64,000 nucleotides of DNA, taken from assembly GCA_002964805.2 (NCBI GenBank), contig PUDQ02000016.1, positions 310,001-374,000 on the forward strand, written 5' to 3'. Position 1 is the stretch's first letter, and each line of letters begins with the position of its first letter. The notes under the pieces are model-generated. The model saw only the letters and a program-made list of their open reading frames with translations, searched no databases and had not been told where the DNA came from. Origin of the DNA: Trametes villosa (lineage: Eukaryota > Basidiomycota > Agaricomycetes > Polyporales > Polyporaceae). Both the position numbers and the translations under genes were made by a program. Below, piece after piece: positions 48,002 through 60,000 of the stretch.

Positions 48002-49874
48002 ATGGTCGTGAAGTTGTTATCGTTCATGAAATGCTAGGCTCATTGGCTACTGTCCCGAGCTCAGTTCCGCCTTGTAGGATCTCCCTCGTAGTCGGCCTAC
48101 GCATCGTTGCCCCCACTACTGATCGCGATGGCTTATTGCGTCACGAGCGAGCAGCGGCGGGGGGCATGCGAGTCTCTCATCCGAATATTGATGCTACGCA
48201 AACTGGAGTAACTATATGCTGGGCCGACGTGTCCCAGCTCCCCGCACTTCGCCCAGGCCAATGAGAGGTAAGCATTCTGAAGCCTGGCGTTGGGTCTCCG
48301 ACACCAGGCGTCTAGTACCACCACTTACAGGAGTACTACCAGCCTGAGCGGCCCGTACTCGGCGAGCACGAGTGCAGGCAGGTGCACGCCGAGATTGTCC
48401 GAAGCGTCGCGGGTAAGTACTTAAGTACTGAGTACAGTACTGCTAAAGCGCTAAAGCGCTAGAGTACTAAAGTACTAATATTCGGAGTCCGGGCCGCTTC
48501 GAGCACGGAGGTTGCCCGGCGAACGCCGAAGCCGCTATCAAAGCACCGCCGCCAGGCCGTTGGCGCCTGTAAGTAGCAGAAGGTCCACTTGCTCCCAGCT
48601 GAAAAACCCGGAACACGCCTCAGTAAGTACCATGATTTGCTTACCCCAGGTTGATGGAAAGGTAGTACTCCCTACCAAGGTGGCGAACTGCAGCTCACGC
48701 TTTCGTAAGCAGGCGCGATGAGTAGCTGTGCAGGCGCACTCATCGCCCGAGAACGGATCATCAACGACTCGGCGGGCGCAGGCAAATCCGCCCTCCCGGA
48801 TCGGCGGGATTGCTGTGCCCCGGACGCCGCGATGGCGTGAGTGCGTCGGAAGCAGTACCACTCATGAAGCTTCCTGAAGCGGAAAACGCGGCAGCCTCAA
48901 CTCGCGGTTGCATTGATCCAGTAAAGGTAGGGCCCGAGGGGTGTATGTATGTTCCGAGGTGCCCTCACCGGCGGCGCAGGTGACTCCCACCCGTTCGGCA
49001 GCTAGCATGTCAACTCACCGCTTCTCAAAATCTTCGCTCTCAGGGGGCTCCTTTCCGCCGCGGGGTGGCGCCCCATATCGGTCTGTCGGCGACATAATGT
49101 ATGTTCACACCTCCGGGCGTACGGTGCGATGCACCGTCGGGTGGCCGTATGTGGCCATGCGCTGACGCCCGCCGCTGGGTTTTGTTGGTCCGCTAGAGTC
49201 CGTGCCCCGTTCATGGATGTTCCGTGTCAAGAGCAGCCCGAAGACCGAGGCGTAGGCGCAAAATGGTAGCCTGTGCTTGGATTATTACCTGCCGAGCTGC
49301 CCGTGATTCGCGCACTCTCTTTACGCCGTAGGCTGATGGCGCAGGCTTAGCCCCGGAATAAGCTGAGACAGAGCTCCAGACGACCCGGAGGTCAATAAGA
49401 ACATCGCAGCCCGCGCTGCTCCTTTCTTGTGAGAGCCATGAGGGACGTGCACATTGCCCCCCCAGGCGAACCGGGCGTTCACAGCCAACAGGCCTAGACA
49501 TGCGGCAAGGCACGCGCCCAAGACGCGCGCTGGTCAACGTGTAATGATATTAACGGTAAGCCGGCACAAGTCACAGACAGTGCCCAAATAATAACAAATG
49601 GCGCGCCAGTATCCAGGAAGTAGGCTCGGGGGGCGCCCTGAGAGATGCGACCGCTATGGCGGCCACTTGAGGGCGGAATATACTCCGAGTGCTCTATGTT
49701 GCCGCACGGCTCTCCCCCGCGCACGCGGGCGTTGCTGGCGGAGAGAAGGCGCACAGTTTTCACCTTTGGCTTATCACCCCGCGGTGACTGCCCCGCCCGT
49801 CCACCCTCTCTCTCCAGCCTCGCCCTCTCTTCACACCGCGCAGGATATTCCCGCCAACCGTATTCTAGGCAGAC
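48002..49874. other. Long intergenic region with a palindrome cluster
   Basis: 1.9 kb with no supported gene on either strand. Apart from the AGTACT/AGCGCT cluster at 48416-48478, I see only short open frames without family features. It may hold decayed mobile DNA, but I cannot name any. Confidence 0.4.
48416..48478. repeat. Cluster of AGTACT and AGCGCT palindromes
   Basis: Within about 63 bp the hexamer AGTACT or its core GTAC recurs six times, starting with the 14-bp perfect palindrome AGTACTTAAGTACT at 48416-48429. Two AAAGCGCT units follow, then further AGTACTAA units. A run of self-complementary hexamers this dense is unlikely by chance and can form cruciform or slipped structures. Confidence 0.6.
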
Positions 49875-50978
49875 ATGAACGTATGTCATCACCGCGCCCC
49901 CGAACCCTCCCCGCCCCGCTGCAGCGCCCCGCCGCTCATGCACGCCGAGACAGCCTCCCCACGGCCAACAGCCTCCTGCGACCCCTCCGACTGCTGGCAG
50001 CACCAACACCAGCACAACATCGGTCGTCTTCACACCCCACTTCCAGCTCGACGGCCTGATCCCCGATATCGCCCTCTTTTCCTCCGACAACGTTGCTTTC
50101 TACGTCCACCGCCAGCAGATCCTCGCCGTATCCACCAACGCCTTCGGCGGTGTCCTCTTGCAGCCGACCCTTCCGCTCGCCGTCCCCGAGGCATCCTCCA
50201 CGCTCAACATCGTCCTCCACGTCGTATACGGTATGTCCTGCCTGCGCTTCCACCCACCGTTTGAGTGCGCCGATGCTGCGCTGGCCGCCCTGATCAAGTA
50301 CGGTGTACCCGTCTCCCTGCTCGCCGCCTCCCCGCCGCTCTACGAGCTCGCCATGTCATACGCCCCCTACCACCCGATCGACGCCTACGCGCTCGCAGCA
50401 CACTACCGCCTCGAGAATGTTGCCGTCGCTATCTCCGCGCACCTCCTCGCCTACGACCTCTCCTCGGTAACCGACGAACTCACCGTGAAGATGGGCCCGA
50501 CGTACCTTACCCGGCTCTTCAATCTCCACGAGGCGCGAAGGGCCGCGCTGAAGAACATCGTCCTCCGCCCGCCCGCAGTACATCCCGCTACGCAAGCATG
50601 CAACTCGCAGGCGTCCGGCCGCGCATGGGCGTTCGCGAGCGCGCAGATCGTGTGGAATGCCCTCCCAAGTGAGTGAGCGTTCTCCCCGCTGTCGTGCCCT
50701 TGCCCCCTCCCCCTCCTGCCCCTGTCCCCCTGCTCGATGTGCTAGTCGCCACGGCGGGGGCACCCAACCGATGACCCTCGTCAGATATGTCTACCGGGGC
50801 GCTGCAGTCTGCATTCACGCAGGAGGGTGCGTCCATCCAGTGCCCCGACTGCCAGACGGCGTTCCGCACCCGCATCACGGAAGCCGTGGCCGAATGGGCC
50901 TCGGTCAAGGTGAGTGGCCGTTCGCCCTGTCTCTTGTGATCATCACACTTATCGAGCGCGCTTCAGAGAACCATTTAA
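49875..50978 (+). CDS. Single BTB-domain protein (BTB gene D)
   Basis: The model has four exons: 49875-49880 (ATG AAC only), 49954-50668, 50785-50909 and 50967-50978, giving 285 residues. The BTB-like fold occupies about residues 35-130: LIPDIALFSSDNVAFYVHRQ, then QILAVSTNAFGG, then a closing NIVLHVVYGMSCLRF. A helical C-terminal half follows (SYAPYHPIDAYALAAHYRLE, then VTDELTVKMGPTYLTRLFNL). Exon 3 carries a CxxC pair (IQCPDCQTAF) and ends EWASVK. The last exon is 12 nt and encodes only RTI plus stop. The first two-codon exon is inferred because no ATG lies in the BTB frame upstream; a second acceptor at 49972 would also keep frame. The gene is a tandem paralogue of the one at 52343. Confidence 0.72.
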
Positions 50979-52342
50979 GACAAACGTATATAACGACAAC
51001 CAAGCGAATCCTACTACTGCAGCTTCCACCGTCCGGCTGATCCAAAGCCAGAATTGTATAGTACGTCGCTCATTCTTGTGCATGAGGGTACGTGGGGACA
51101 CTCACGAGCGTCGGATGTGATGACACTAGGTAACCGTGCTCCCAACCCGCTACCCCCTGCCAGATCTTGCTCTCCTGCGCGCAGTTTGCCACGCTATGCT
51201 CACGGTCCGGCCGCCCGGACGCACTACAACGCCACATCCGTATGCGAAGTATGTACATGTTGTGGACGGTGGGCGGGGCACACCGCTCACGTATGATTCA
51301 CGAATGATGTCGCTGCTGGTTCCCCGGCTGGGCGCGGATGGTGCGAAGCGTGCTTTACTTGTCTTGGGCGGCGGCACCCTCGGCATGCGTGCGCCCCGTC
51401 CCTGCTGATGAGGCACGGGGCACTAGGGCTCGCTCGACTTCATGCTCACCTTGGTATGCTACGTACGAGTTCAGAAAAACTCCGCACTGAACGGTGGCTT
51501 TTTTATAGGTACTGGAAGGTGATCGAAGGACGCCCGCTGCGGTCGTCATCTGAGACTAAGCTGGCTACTACCGCGCGCACACTACTCCTCTGCACCACAC
51601 ATCTTCAAGTCAAGCAAACGATTATACGACTGAACCGACCATGACCTGTGTCCCCGTGTCATGTCGATGTCATGGTCTCTGCCGATAGCCCGTCACCGTA
51701 GCATCTACAGCCCGGATTGCAGGAAGCAATGGCCAATGCGTTGCACCCGACGTGCCGCATGATGGTCGTATGACGCGGCGCCTCTCGGCCGTAATAGAAC
51801 CTAGAATTTCGACGAGGTTGAGAGATTCTCAGTTTGCCCGTGCAATTCAGTACTCACTCCATTCCAGACCTTGCTATACTCCTCTTGAGAAACGGGCTAC
51901 AGCGACCCCCGCATCGCATGTCCCTTGAACCGTTGGAGGGTTTTGCGGCAGGGATATCATGCAAATCTCCTGCTGAGCCAGGATTCTCGCGTCCACTGCC
52001 AGTGGAGAACAGGAGAACCGACAGTGTACAGAGCGTCTGATACACGCGAAGCTACGCTCAATTTCCGAGCCCATGGATATCCCGGAGGACGGAGCTGCAC
52101 TCCAACGGCGGGGACGGACCCGGCGCGTGCGGTGCTTAGGCTCCGAGGTGGACCGTGGGCTCCGGTGGAGCCTCAACGCCACGCGTTTAGCTGGGATCCG
52201 CGCTTATACTGACCGGTAAGTATTAGTATCTAACCTCTCGTATACCGACCTGCGCTCACCTCGCCCCTTCGCGTATTTGCAGGCTCGCCAAGTCACATCG
52301 TCAATCGCGCGATCTTTCCTAAGTTCCTGCCCCGGATCACCC
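50979..52342. other. Intergenic region between tandem BTB paralogues
   Basis: 1.36 kb without a supported gene. Small open frames at 51834-52210 have no recognisable feature. It is presumably BTB gene E promoter plus the tail of gene D. Confidence 0.4.
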
Positions 52343-53295
52343 ATGGCATCTCCAGCTACCCAGAGCTTCGGGCCCCGATTCATTTATGACGGCGGCGAGC
52401 CAGACATGAAGGCGACATCTGCGGACGCTGTCGACTTCAACGTCCACTCACGCGCTCTCCTCGCCGCCTCGAGCAATGCCTTCGGCGAACACATTTCGGG
52501 TGGCCCGCCCCATCCACCTATCACCCTACTCGAGGCGGGTGCAACCCTCGACATCGTATTCTCTGCCATCTACGGTTTGTCGTGTATTGAGCACGAGCCG
52601 TCTCTCGAGACGACCGAGGCTGCCATAGACGCCCTGATCAAGTACGGCGTATCGATCCCCCCTCGCGCCACCCCCTCCTCCCCGCTCGGCGAGCTCCTCC
52701 TCTCCTACGCCCCGCACCGATCTATCGAGGTCTTCGCGCTCGCCGCGCACCACGGCCTCGAGGAGCTCGTGACCCCACTCTCCGCACCCCTGCTCTCTTA
52801 CAACTTCATCGAGCTCCCGGACGAGCTCGCCGTCAAGATGGGCCCGATGTACCTCGGCCGGCTCTTCACGCTCCAGCAGGGGCGCCTCGCTGCCCTCCGC
52901 CGCATCGCCGTCCGGATGCCCGCCGGCCACGCCCCGACGGCGACTTGCGAGGGCGCGCAGCGCCAGGTCGACCGCGCCTGGGCGTTTGCGATGGCGGGCA
53001 TGGCGTGGAACATGGACCCTGGTGAGTCCCTGCGCCCTTTGAATGCGCCTGGACGCGCGCGCGGGGAGGGGCAGACCCCCTGTTCATGCCGCCGCCCCCA
53101 GGAATGTCTACAGACACGCTCGCTGCGGCGTTCGAGCCCGCACGCACTTCAGTGACCTGTGCGGACTGTCGGGCGGCGATCGGCACCCGGATTGAGGAGA
53201 TGACGGCCGAGTGGTCCACAGTGAAGGTAGGCGGGCCTGTGCTTCTGTTTGCGCCCTTCCCGTCAAGCTTACGGGTTGAATAGGGCACGATCTGA
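52343..53295 (+). CDS. Single BTB-domain protein (BTB gene E)
   Basis: Three exons (52343-53021, 53102-53226, 53284-53295) give 271 residues. The order of blocks follows gene D: KATSADAVDFNVHSRALLAA, SSNAFGEHISGG, then TLDIVFSAIYGLSCIEH, AAIDALIKYGV, SYAPHRSIEVFALAAHHGLE and PDELAVKMGPMYLGRLFTLQ. The second exon has a CxxC pair (VTCADCRAAIGTRIEE) and ends EWSTVK, and again a 12-nt last exon encodes GTI plus stop. The intron positions and phases equal those of gene D, so the pair is a tandem duplication. The ATG at 52343 is chosen because it starts the aligned region; an upstream in-frame start is less likely. Confidence 0.75.
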
Positions 53296-54161
53296 GGCGT
53301 AGGCTGCGTGCGATACTTGAGTCTGATGCATCGTAATGTACGTCCTACACACGGTAGAAGCTCATAGTTTTCGGAGATCATGCGCACATTGATGCTGTTC
53401 ATGCGCCTGCCGTGTTGTGTGGGGCCACTGTGGGCCTTGGGGGAAACGTTGTTACACAAGTGGCTTGCGTGCAAGTGTCGGGAAGGGAACACTATAATGA
53501 TTGCGATGTATGGCTATTATTGCCAGCATGCGCATCCCACGCAGCATTTGGCCTACAGCTGGACGCGAGAGGGAGAATGAGCACCGTGCTCGCCTCAACA
53601 TACACCCTGACATTGCGTTATCACTGTGCGCGGGAAGTATAGTAACCGTATGGCATGCACGCACCGGGGGTGAGCGCTTGAGCACCGGCGAGTGCTGAGA
53701 CACGTATGCAAGTACTGGGAGGGCGCGCAGACCACTGAACTTGACCGAAGGCCATGCACACCTGGAAGGTAATGTTTGCCCACGTCAGGTTCTCTCAACC
53801 AAAGTGAAAGGTGTCGTTCGCCCGGCTACCAAGGCTAAACTTGCTGTTATTCGTCAGGACAGGCCCGAGATCAGGCAGATACTACCCCGGCGGCAGACGG
53901 ATTCCCATGCACGCATAATGAAGCACGCTTCACGCTTCGGCTGGTAGATCTGCCCTGTCAGATAGTATCGATAGTATCATTAACGATGTGAGTTCCCCCA
54001 AACGGCGGCAGACAAACGTCACTAGTCGCACGTACCGCATTGCGTCGGAACCCTGTGAGGGGGTAGTAGAACTGTGGCTATCGCGACGACGACGTTCCTA
54101 AACGAGGGGGATGGAGCGATGAGCAGGGTTGTCCGTTGGGAAGCGCGGGACAGGCGAGTGT
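53296..54161. other. Region between BTB gene E and the transposon
   Basis: About 870 bp with no gene seen. The last four bases (GTGT, 54158-54161) may be a target-site duplication of the adjacent transposon. Confidence 0.4.
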
Positions 54162-54181
54162 CATCAGCAAAAGAGCAAAAG
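54162..54181 (+). repeat. Left terminal inverted repeat of the Plavaka element
   Basis: CATCAGCAAAAGAGCAAAAG, the inverted partner of 61728-61747 with three mismatches in 20. Confidence 0.75.
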
Positions 54182-54182
54182 G

Positions 54183-54219
54183 CTCGCAAGCCCTTGCGAG
54201 CGCTCGCAAGGGCTTGCAA
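54183..54219. repeat. Left subterminal hairpin
   Basis: CTCGCAAGCCCTTGCGAGCG is followed at once by its inverted copy (CGCTCGCAAGGGCTTGCAA), giving arms of about 19 bases with almost no loop. The same core recurs near the right end at 61651. It is a candidate transposase binding site. Confidence 0.65.
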
Positions 54220-54833
54220 TGGCCGAAATCGCTTACAATGTCCCGGCCTATAGGGACGGGGCTTATATAGCGTTCCCCCCCCTCTCGGCTACGCTTACAA
54301 TCGCCTCGGTCACTCGGGATCGTCTCGCGCGGACCAGGTCCTTACATGCGATTGAGGACATCCTATAAAGTCATAAGTGTATGCACGAGAATTTATAAAA
54401 TATAATTTGGGCTGCCGGTTCCATAGCATGGATTCCCGGCAGCCCCGGTGCTCGTTCTGGCACAGCCCGAAAAGAATGCGAAAAATCATTATATTATACA
54501 CACTAACATACAGCAGGGGAGCACTACGGGCACGGGCGCCGAGCCGCGAGAACGGGAGGACGGGCGTGAGCGAGAGCGCGCGGAGCACGGAGAATGCGCG
54601 AGCGGGGACGCGGAGCCTGGAAGACGCGCGCGAGGGACAGAGGGCGCGGAGGACGCGTGCGCGAGGGAGCGAAGCCTTGATGATGCGCGCGCGGGCAGTG
54701 CGAGACCATAGGGGAGCGAGAGCGCGTGGGCACGAGCACGGAAGCCAGTATCAGAGGACCGGGATGGGACGGGCACGAGAGCGAGAGCGGCGGGAGACAA
54801 GAAGCGCGAGGACGCGCGATGCGAGGCCAGAGG

Positions 54834-56722
54834 CTAGTCCGAGGAGCCGGATCCAGACGCGCCGTTGCTGCTAGCACCGCCTGAGAGTTCCCGCGCGAGG
54901 GCTGCGAAGTCGTCCTCCTCATCATCGGAGACGTGAGCGTCGGGGAAGCCGCCGTATACCTCGCTATAAATAACAGTTAGTTGCGTCCTATACAACGTTT
55001 CGAGACCTACTGTTGGTAGAACTCGAGCACCGGCTTGCGGAGAGCCTCCTGTTCGAAGGCGCGGACGACCTTGTCGAAGAACAGACCACCGTTGAAGGCG
55101 TTCTTGTCCTGGATGCTCCACGACGCTTCCGATGACAAGATGTGTCGCATCTATGTACACGGTCAGCAACAGTTCGCAGAGCGGGTGTACAGGCCTACCA
55201 GGCACGCGATGTACGCGATGTTCTCCGGCCGGACGGTGTCGATGCCATTCGCACGCGAGATTGATGGCCGCCCCGATCCCTCGACTCCCGGCTCGTTGGT
55301 GGACGACTCCGGGCTTGTCCAAACACAGCGATAGCCCTGCGCAGTCCAGAATTCCATCAGTACATGGCATGATTGAGGGGCAATAGCGGCCATACCTGCT
55401 TTAGCACATCTCCCATGAACAAGCCCGGGGCGAGCTCACCGGTGCGCGCGGTTTCGTTATATGTGAACGAAGGGAACCCTTTATGGTTCATGTGCAGCTC
55501 GCCGTTGCGGATACGCTCGAGGAATCTGCGGAGGGTCAGGATCAGCAGATCGGTGGGGGCTAGAAAGGCTTACGCATCAGGATCCTTGTCGAAGTCGTCC
55601 CGGTGCTTGCGCCATACCAGCAGCCGCGCGGTCCACAGGCTGTTCCAGCCCCATTCGGAGCGCTTGTTCGCGAATATCCCCTTGATGCGTGGGCTGATCA
55701 TGAGAGGGGTACCGCCGCCCGGTCTCCGGAGTTCCACCTCGGGAATCCACTTGTGGAGATGCTGCTTGAGGCTCGAGATGTCGGCTGTGCGTGCTTGGCG
55801 TCCGTGGTAGTCAACCTAGTAAGCGAGTGAGCAACCGAGCCGTATGAAGAAGAGCACTAGGTCCTACGAAAGTTCCTAGCATCGTCAGATCGAGAGGCCG
55901 CTCTTCGAACAACGGGAGCATAGGCTCAAGGAACGGGGCGCGTTCCAAGAGCCACTCCCCGACCTTCATGAAGCGCTCCCGTTCGGGCTGAAGGCTGCAA
56001 CACCGCGTGAGACCTACTGACTGATGTTAAGGGGACTACGCACCATTCACGCAGCGCAGCGCTACGCTTGGCGGCATCTTCGATGGTCGGGGCTGCGCAT
56101 ATAGTCAGCCCCATGACTATATGTTGCCCGATCGCCAAGTACGGGCCATTGTCCCGCATAGCAAACCGCGCCACTTTGCCAAGATGGCAAAGAGGCGAGT
56201 TCAATGGGAGTCTGCAAATGTTAGTAGGCAAATGCGCGAGGGATGTAAGTTCTATGACTCACTGGTCGATCTTCCACCCGGCGTCTTGGGATTCTGACAG
56301 GTGCGCGAGGAGTTCTTCAAACTGCTCGCGCACTGCCGCGCTCACCGGCGCAGGCTCCTCTTCATCGGCAAACGGATCTAAGTCCTCTTCGTCTTGTTCT
56401 TCTGGGGCGAGGCTTGGTACGCGCTGGGGCGGCTCGAACCGATCGCGCGAGGCTGCGCGGCGCCCTTCGGGTTGCTGGGAAGGCGCCTGGCCATGATCCC
56501 GGTGCGAGCTTGACGTTGCTTCCCGGCGGCGAGGACTTCGCGAGCGTCGGTCTGCCATGGGTTGCGTCTGGGCATGTGCCGGGGTGTTGGCGTGTGGCTG
56601 CGTCTGTGTGCGCGGCTGCGTCTGAGCGCGCCCTCGTACGGTGGTCGTGCGTCTGGATATATCCGCATATAGTCAGTAATCAATGCATAATTGGAGCCTA
56701 CTCACCGTCCTCGTTGGGCCAT
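54834..56722 (-). CDS. DUF6698 protein carried by the transposon
   Basis: Nine exons (56722-56706, 56652-56263, 56211-56044, 55994-55868, 55815-55574, 55525-55396, 55336-55199, 55150-55011, 54963-54834) keep phase and join to 493 residues. The N-terminal third is disordered, rich in Arg, Gln and Ser (DRRSRSPRRRE), then acidic (EEQDEEDLDPFADEEEPAPV). The C-terminal half contains the block GYRCVWTSPESS, NGIDTVRPENIAYIACL, RHILSSEASWSIQDKNAFNG and LFFDKVVRAFEQEALRKPVL, which I recognise as the DUF6698 family found repeatedly near mushroom transposons. The C-terminus is acidic and Ser/Gly-rich. Its position between the termini, divergent from the transposase, indicates that it moves with the element. 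Biochemical role unknown. Confidence 0.75.
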
Positions 56723-57041
56723 GGTGTAGAGCAGGGAGGTGGGAGGAAGAAAAGCGAGAAAGAGTGGGAAGGAGTAGGCGTTTTTGAGAGCCGGCAGCGT
56801 GGAGTGCATTCGAAGACGGCGCGGGCTTTGAATCTGGAGGTGATAACTGCCTCAAAAGGAGCAATACCTGCCAAATCCGGCCGACGCGACGCGTTCGCGT
56901 CCAGTAGATCAAGTCACGTGTGCGCGCAAATGCAGGCGCTTCGCACTTCGCGATCTCTTCTTTGCGCTCTGCCCACCACCACCTGCTATGAGGGTACACC
57001 CGCTCGTCGGCCTTCTCACATTCTTGGCAACAATCTACCTC

Positions 57042-60000
57042 ATGAGTACTCTCTGTCTAGGCTGCAAGTACTCGTTCGACCGCATTAATCAGCACCAACT
57101 TCACTGCAAACGCTACCAGAACCTCGTCGGCGGCGGCCTCAAGCGACGCGCTCAAGAAGATGAAACCGCGCGCCGGGTCAAGGCCCGGAAAGTGAGAGAG
57201 GATAGGGATGCAGCTGCTGCGGCCAAGGCTGCTGCAGATGCGGAGCGTGCTCGGCTTGCCGAAGAGGAACGCGCACGCGAGGAGGTCAGCGTACAGCATA
57301 TAGTCACTTCAATCCATGCACTGACATAGCAAACTTAGGCGGCTCGTCCAATCGAGATCCCGACCTTCAGTCGCGCCGGACGGGCGCGACGCGCGCCCGT
57401 CTGGCTTCGTCAGGGCGACATGGTCCCGACGTCGCTGGCTGGATTGCCCGAACACATCCCTCGGCCACCGCCGCCGCCACCTCCCCGTCCTCCGGTGCCA
57501 ACGGTCGAGGAGGTCCCCGACGAGGAGCCAGCTAACCCTCAACCTCCTCAGCACATGGACCCACCCCCCATCGAGACTCCCGACAACTCGTTCGGTGTGT
57601 TCCGCCGCTACACGGAGGTACCCCCACACGACCCGGAAGAGGGGCTCACCGTTGACGCCTTTACGGACATCCCCTCCCACGCCGAGGCTCTGCGACCACA
57701 GCAAGACCTTGCGGACCCGACCCGCCCGTTCGGTAGCGTGCGCGCCGTCGCCGCCGCAACCGCCGAGTACTTCGCACCGTTCCTGAATGCCACAGTCTTC
57801 CGACTGATGGCGTGGTTCTACTCGGGCTCGGCGGTCAAGTCCGCCGCAGAGCTCGACCGCCTCGTTCACGATGTGCTCCTGGCGCCTGACTTCAATGTGC
57901 AAGATCTGGACGGCTTCAGCGCGAAGACGGAACTGACGCGCATGGACAAGCACACCCAGGGAACTGAGGAGTTCCCGGCTGCAGACTGCTGGAAGACAGG
58001 CACGATCAAGATCGCTCTCCCCAAGGTGAAGGCACGGCATCAGTCTGAAGCCGACGCGCCGTCTCTAGAGGTCAAGAACATCTTTTATCGCCCGTTCCTT
58101 GCGGCGATCAAGGCCGCCTGTGAAGACATGACCACTGCACGCTTACACTACAACCCCTTCAAGCTCTTCTCACGGCAGCCGACAACAGCCACGTCTCCAT
58201 CCCCTCCTGCTTCCTCCCACGACGACTCTCCCTCTCCATCCACATCCCCCATCCACGACCACGCACCGTCGTCGCCCACAGACGATGATGCACAACCTCA
58301 GCCCACCCCCGAACGCCTATACTCCGAGGTGTACAACTCGGACACGCACATCGAGCTCGATCGCGTTGTCCAAGAGAAGGCCAAGCATGACCGCGAGCCA
58401 GGCGACGACCCGAAGACGCCATATGCGGCGGTCCCCATCATGGTATCTTCCGACTCGACCCACCTCACGAACTTCGGCACTGCGTCCCTCTGGCCAATCT
58501 ACTTCTACCTGCTCGGGCTCACGAAGTATATCCGCGGCATGCCGACCTCATTCTCCGCCCACCACTTAGCGTACATCCCCTCGGTAAGCTGGATCCCCTC
58601 GTGTTGTCTCTTGCGCTGATTACTGACTTGTCATTCTAGTTACCCGACATCATCCAGCAGGTGTACGAGGACGCGTATGGTGCTGCCCCTACCGCCGCCG
58701 TCCTTCGGTACTGCAAGAAGGAGCTCATGCAGAAGATCTGGGAGCTCCTCCTCGACGATGATTTCGTCCACGCCTACGAGCACGGGTTCCTTGTCCAATG
58801 TGGCGACGGCATCCTCCGTCGTCTCTTCCCTCGGATCCTCGTCTACTGTGCCGACTACCCCGAGAAGTAAGTGTCTCATTTGCGCCCTCTTTGTCTTCCT
58901 TCTGCTAACAGTGTACTGTACAGATGTCTAATTGCCTGCATCAAGTTCCTGGGCAAGTGCCCGTGTCCGGACTGTCTTGTAGAGAAGTCCCGTATACATC
59001 TTATGGGCACGAAGAACGACATGGCGACACGAGTCAAGAAGCCGCGAGAGGACACTCCGTGGCTCCGCGCGACTCTCGCGCGCGTGCGCGGGTGGATCTT
59101 CGGGCGTGGTCTGGGTCCCGAGGGCAAGGCCGTCGAGAATGTCCTCGGTAAGACTTCGACGTCGGCAAACCAGGTACGCCATCCGTCTCTATCCCCACGT
59201 CCACCATTGCTAACAGTAGTCTGCAGAGCGCGTTTTCTAGGCGCCTGGGGGCGTTAGGATTCGACATATACCGGGCGCTCGTGCCCGATATCATGCACGA
59301 GTTCGAACTCGGCGTGTGGAAGTCGACGCTCACACACCTTGTCCGGATTCTCACGGCCATCGGGAACTCGGCTGTCATCGAGTTCAATGCACGGTGAGTA
59401 GTGCATATGCCCGTGAACTCTCTGCGTCATCTAATGATGCCATAGGTTCGCGCAGGTTCCCACATTCGGCCGTACAACCATCCGCAAGTTCGGCAACAAC
59501 GTGGCAGGCCTCAAGAAGCTTGCAGCGCGCGACTTTGAAGACCTGATCCAGGTACACCCCGTCAGGAGTCGCTAATCTTCGCGGGCCTGTCAAGCTGACA
59601 CAACTCCGTATTCTAGTGCGCTATACCTGTATTCGAAGGTCTCCTGCCGGCAATCCATGACCGCATTGTCCGGCGGATGCTTTTCCGCCTCGCGATGTGG
59701 CACGCCCTTGCAAAACTTCGTCTACACTCGGAGTCCACGCTCGAGGTATTCGAGGGCGCTGTCAAGAACCTAGGTCAAGTTATGAGGGAGTTCATGTCAC
59801 GAGTCTGTTCAGAGTACGACACCCGCGAGCTGGATAAGGAGGTGGAGGCACGACAGCGCCGGAAGGCGAAGAAGGACACCAAGGGCAAGTCCGCGGCGAC
59901 CGCAGCGCGCGCGCCAGCACCTGGCAACGCCGATCGCGCGACAAAGGAGTTCAACTTGTCGACTTACAAGTTCCACCGTAGCGGCGATGGGCCGCGAGCG

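Noticed and set aside
49494..50090. A 198-codon minus-strand open frame overlapping the start of BTB gene D.
   Set aside because: No family features; it overlaps the supported BTB exons on the other strand.
54489..54925. Open frames in the Arg/Glu/Ala-rich stretch at the left part of the transposon.
   Set aside because: The stretch is a purine-rich GAGCGCG-like repeat downstream of the DUF6698 stop codon; the frames reflect base composition.
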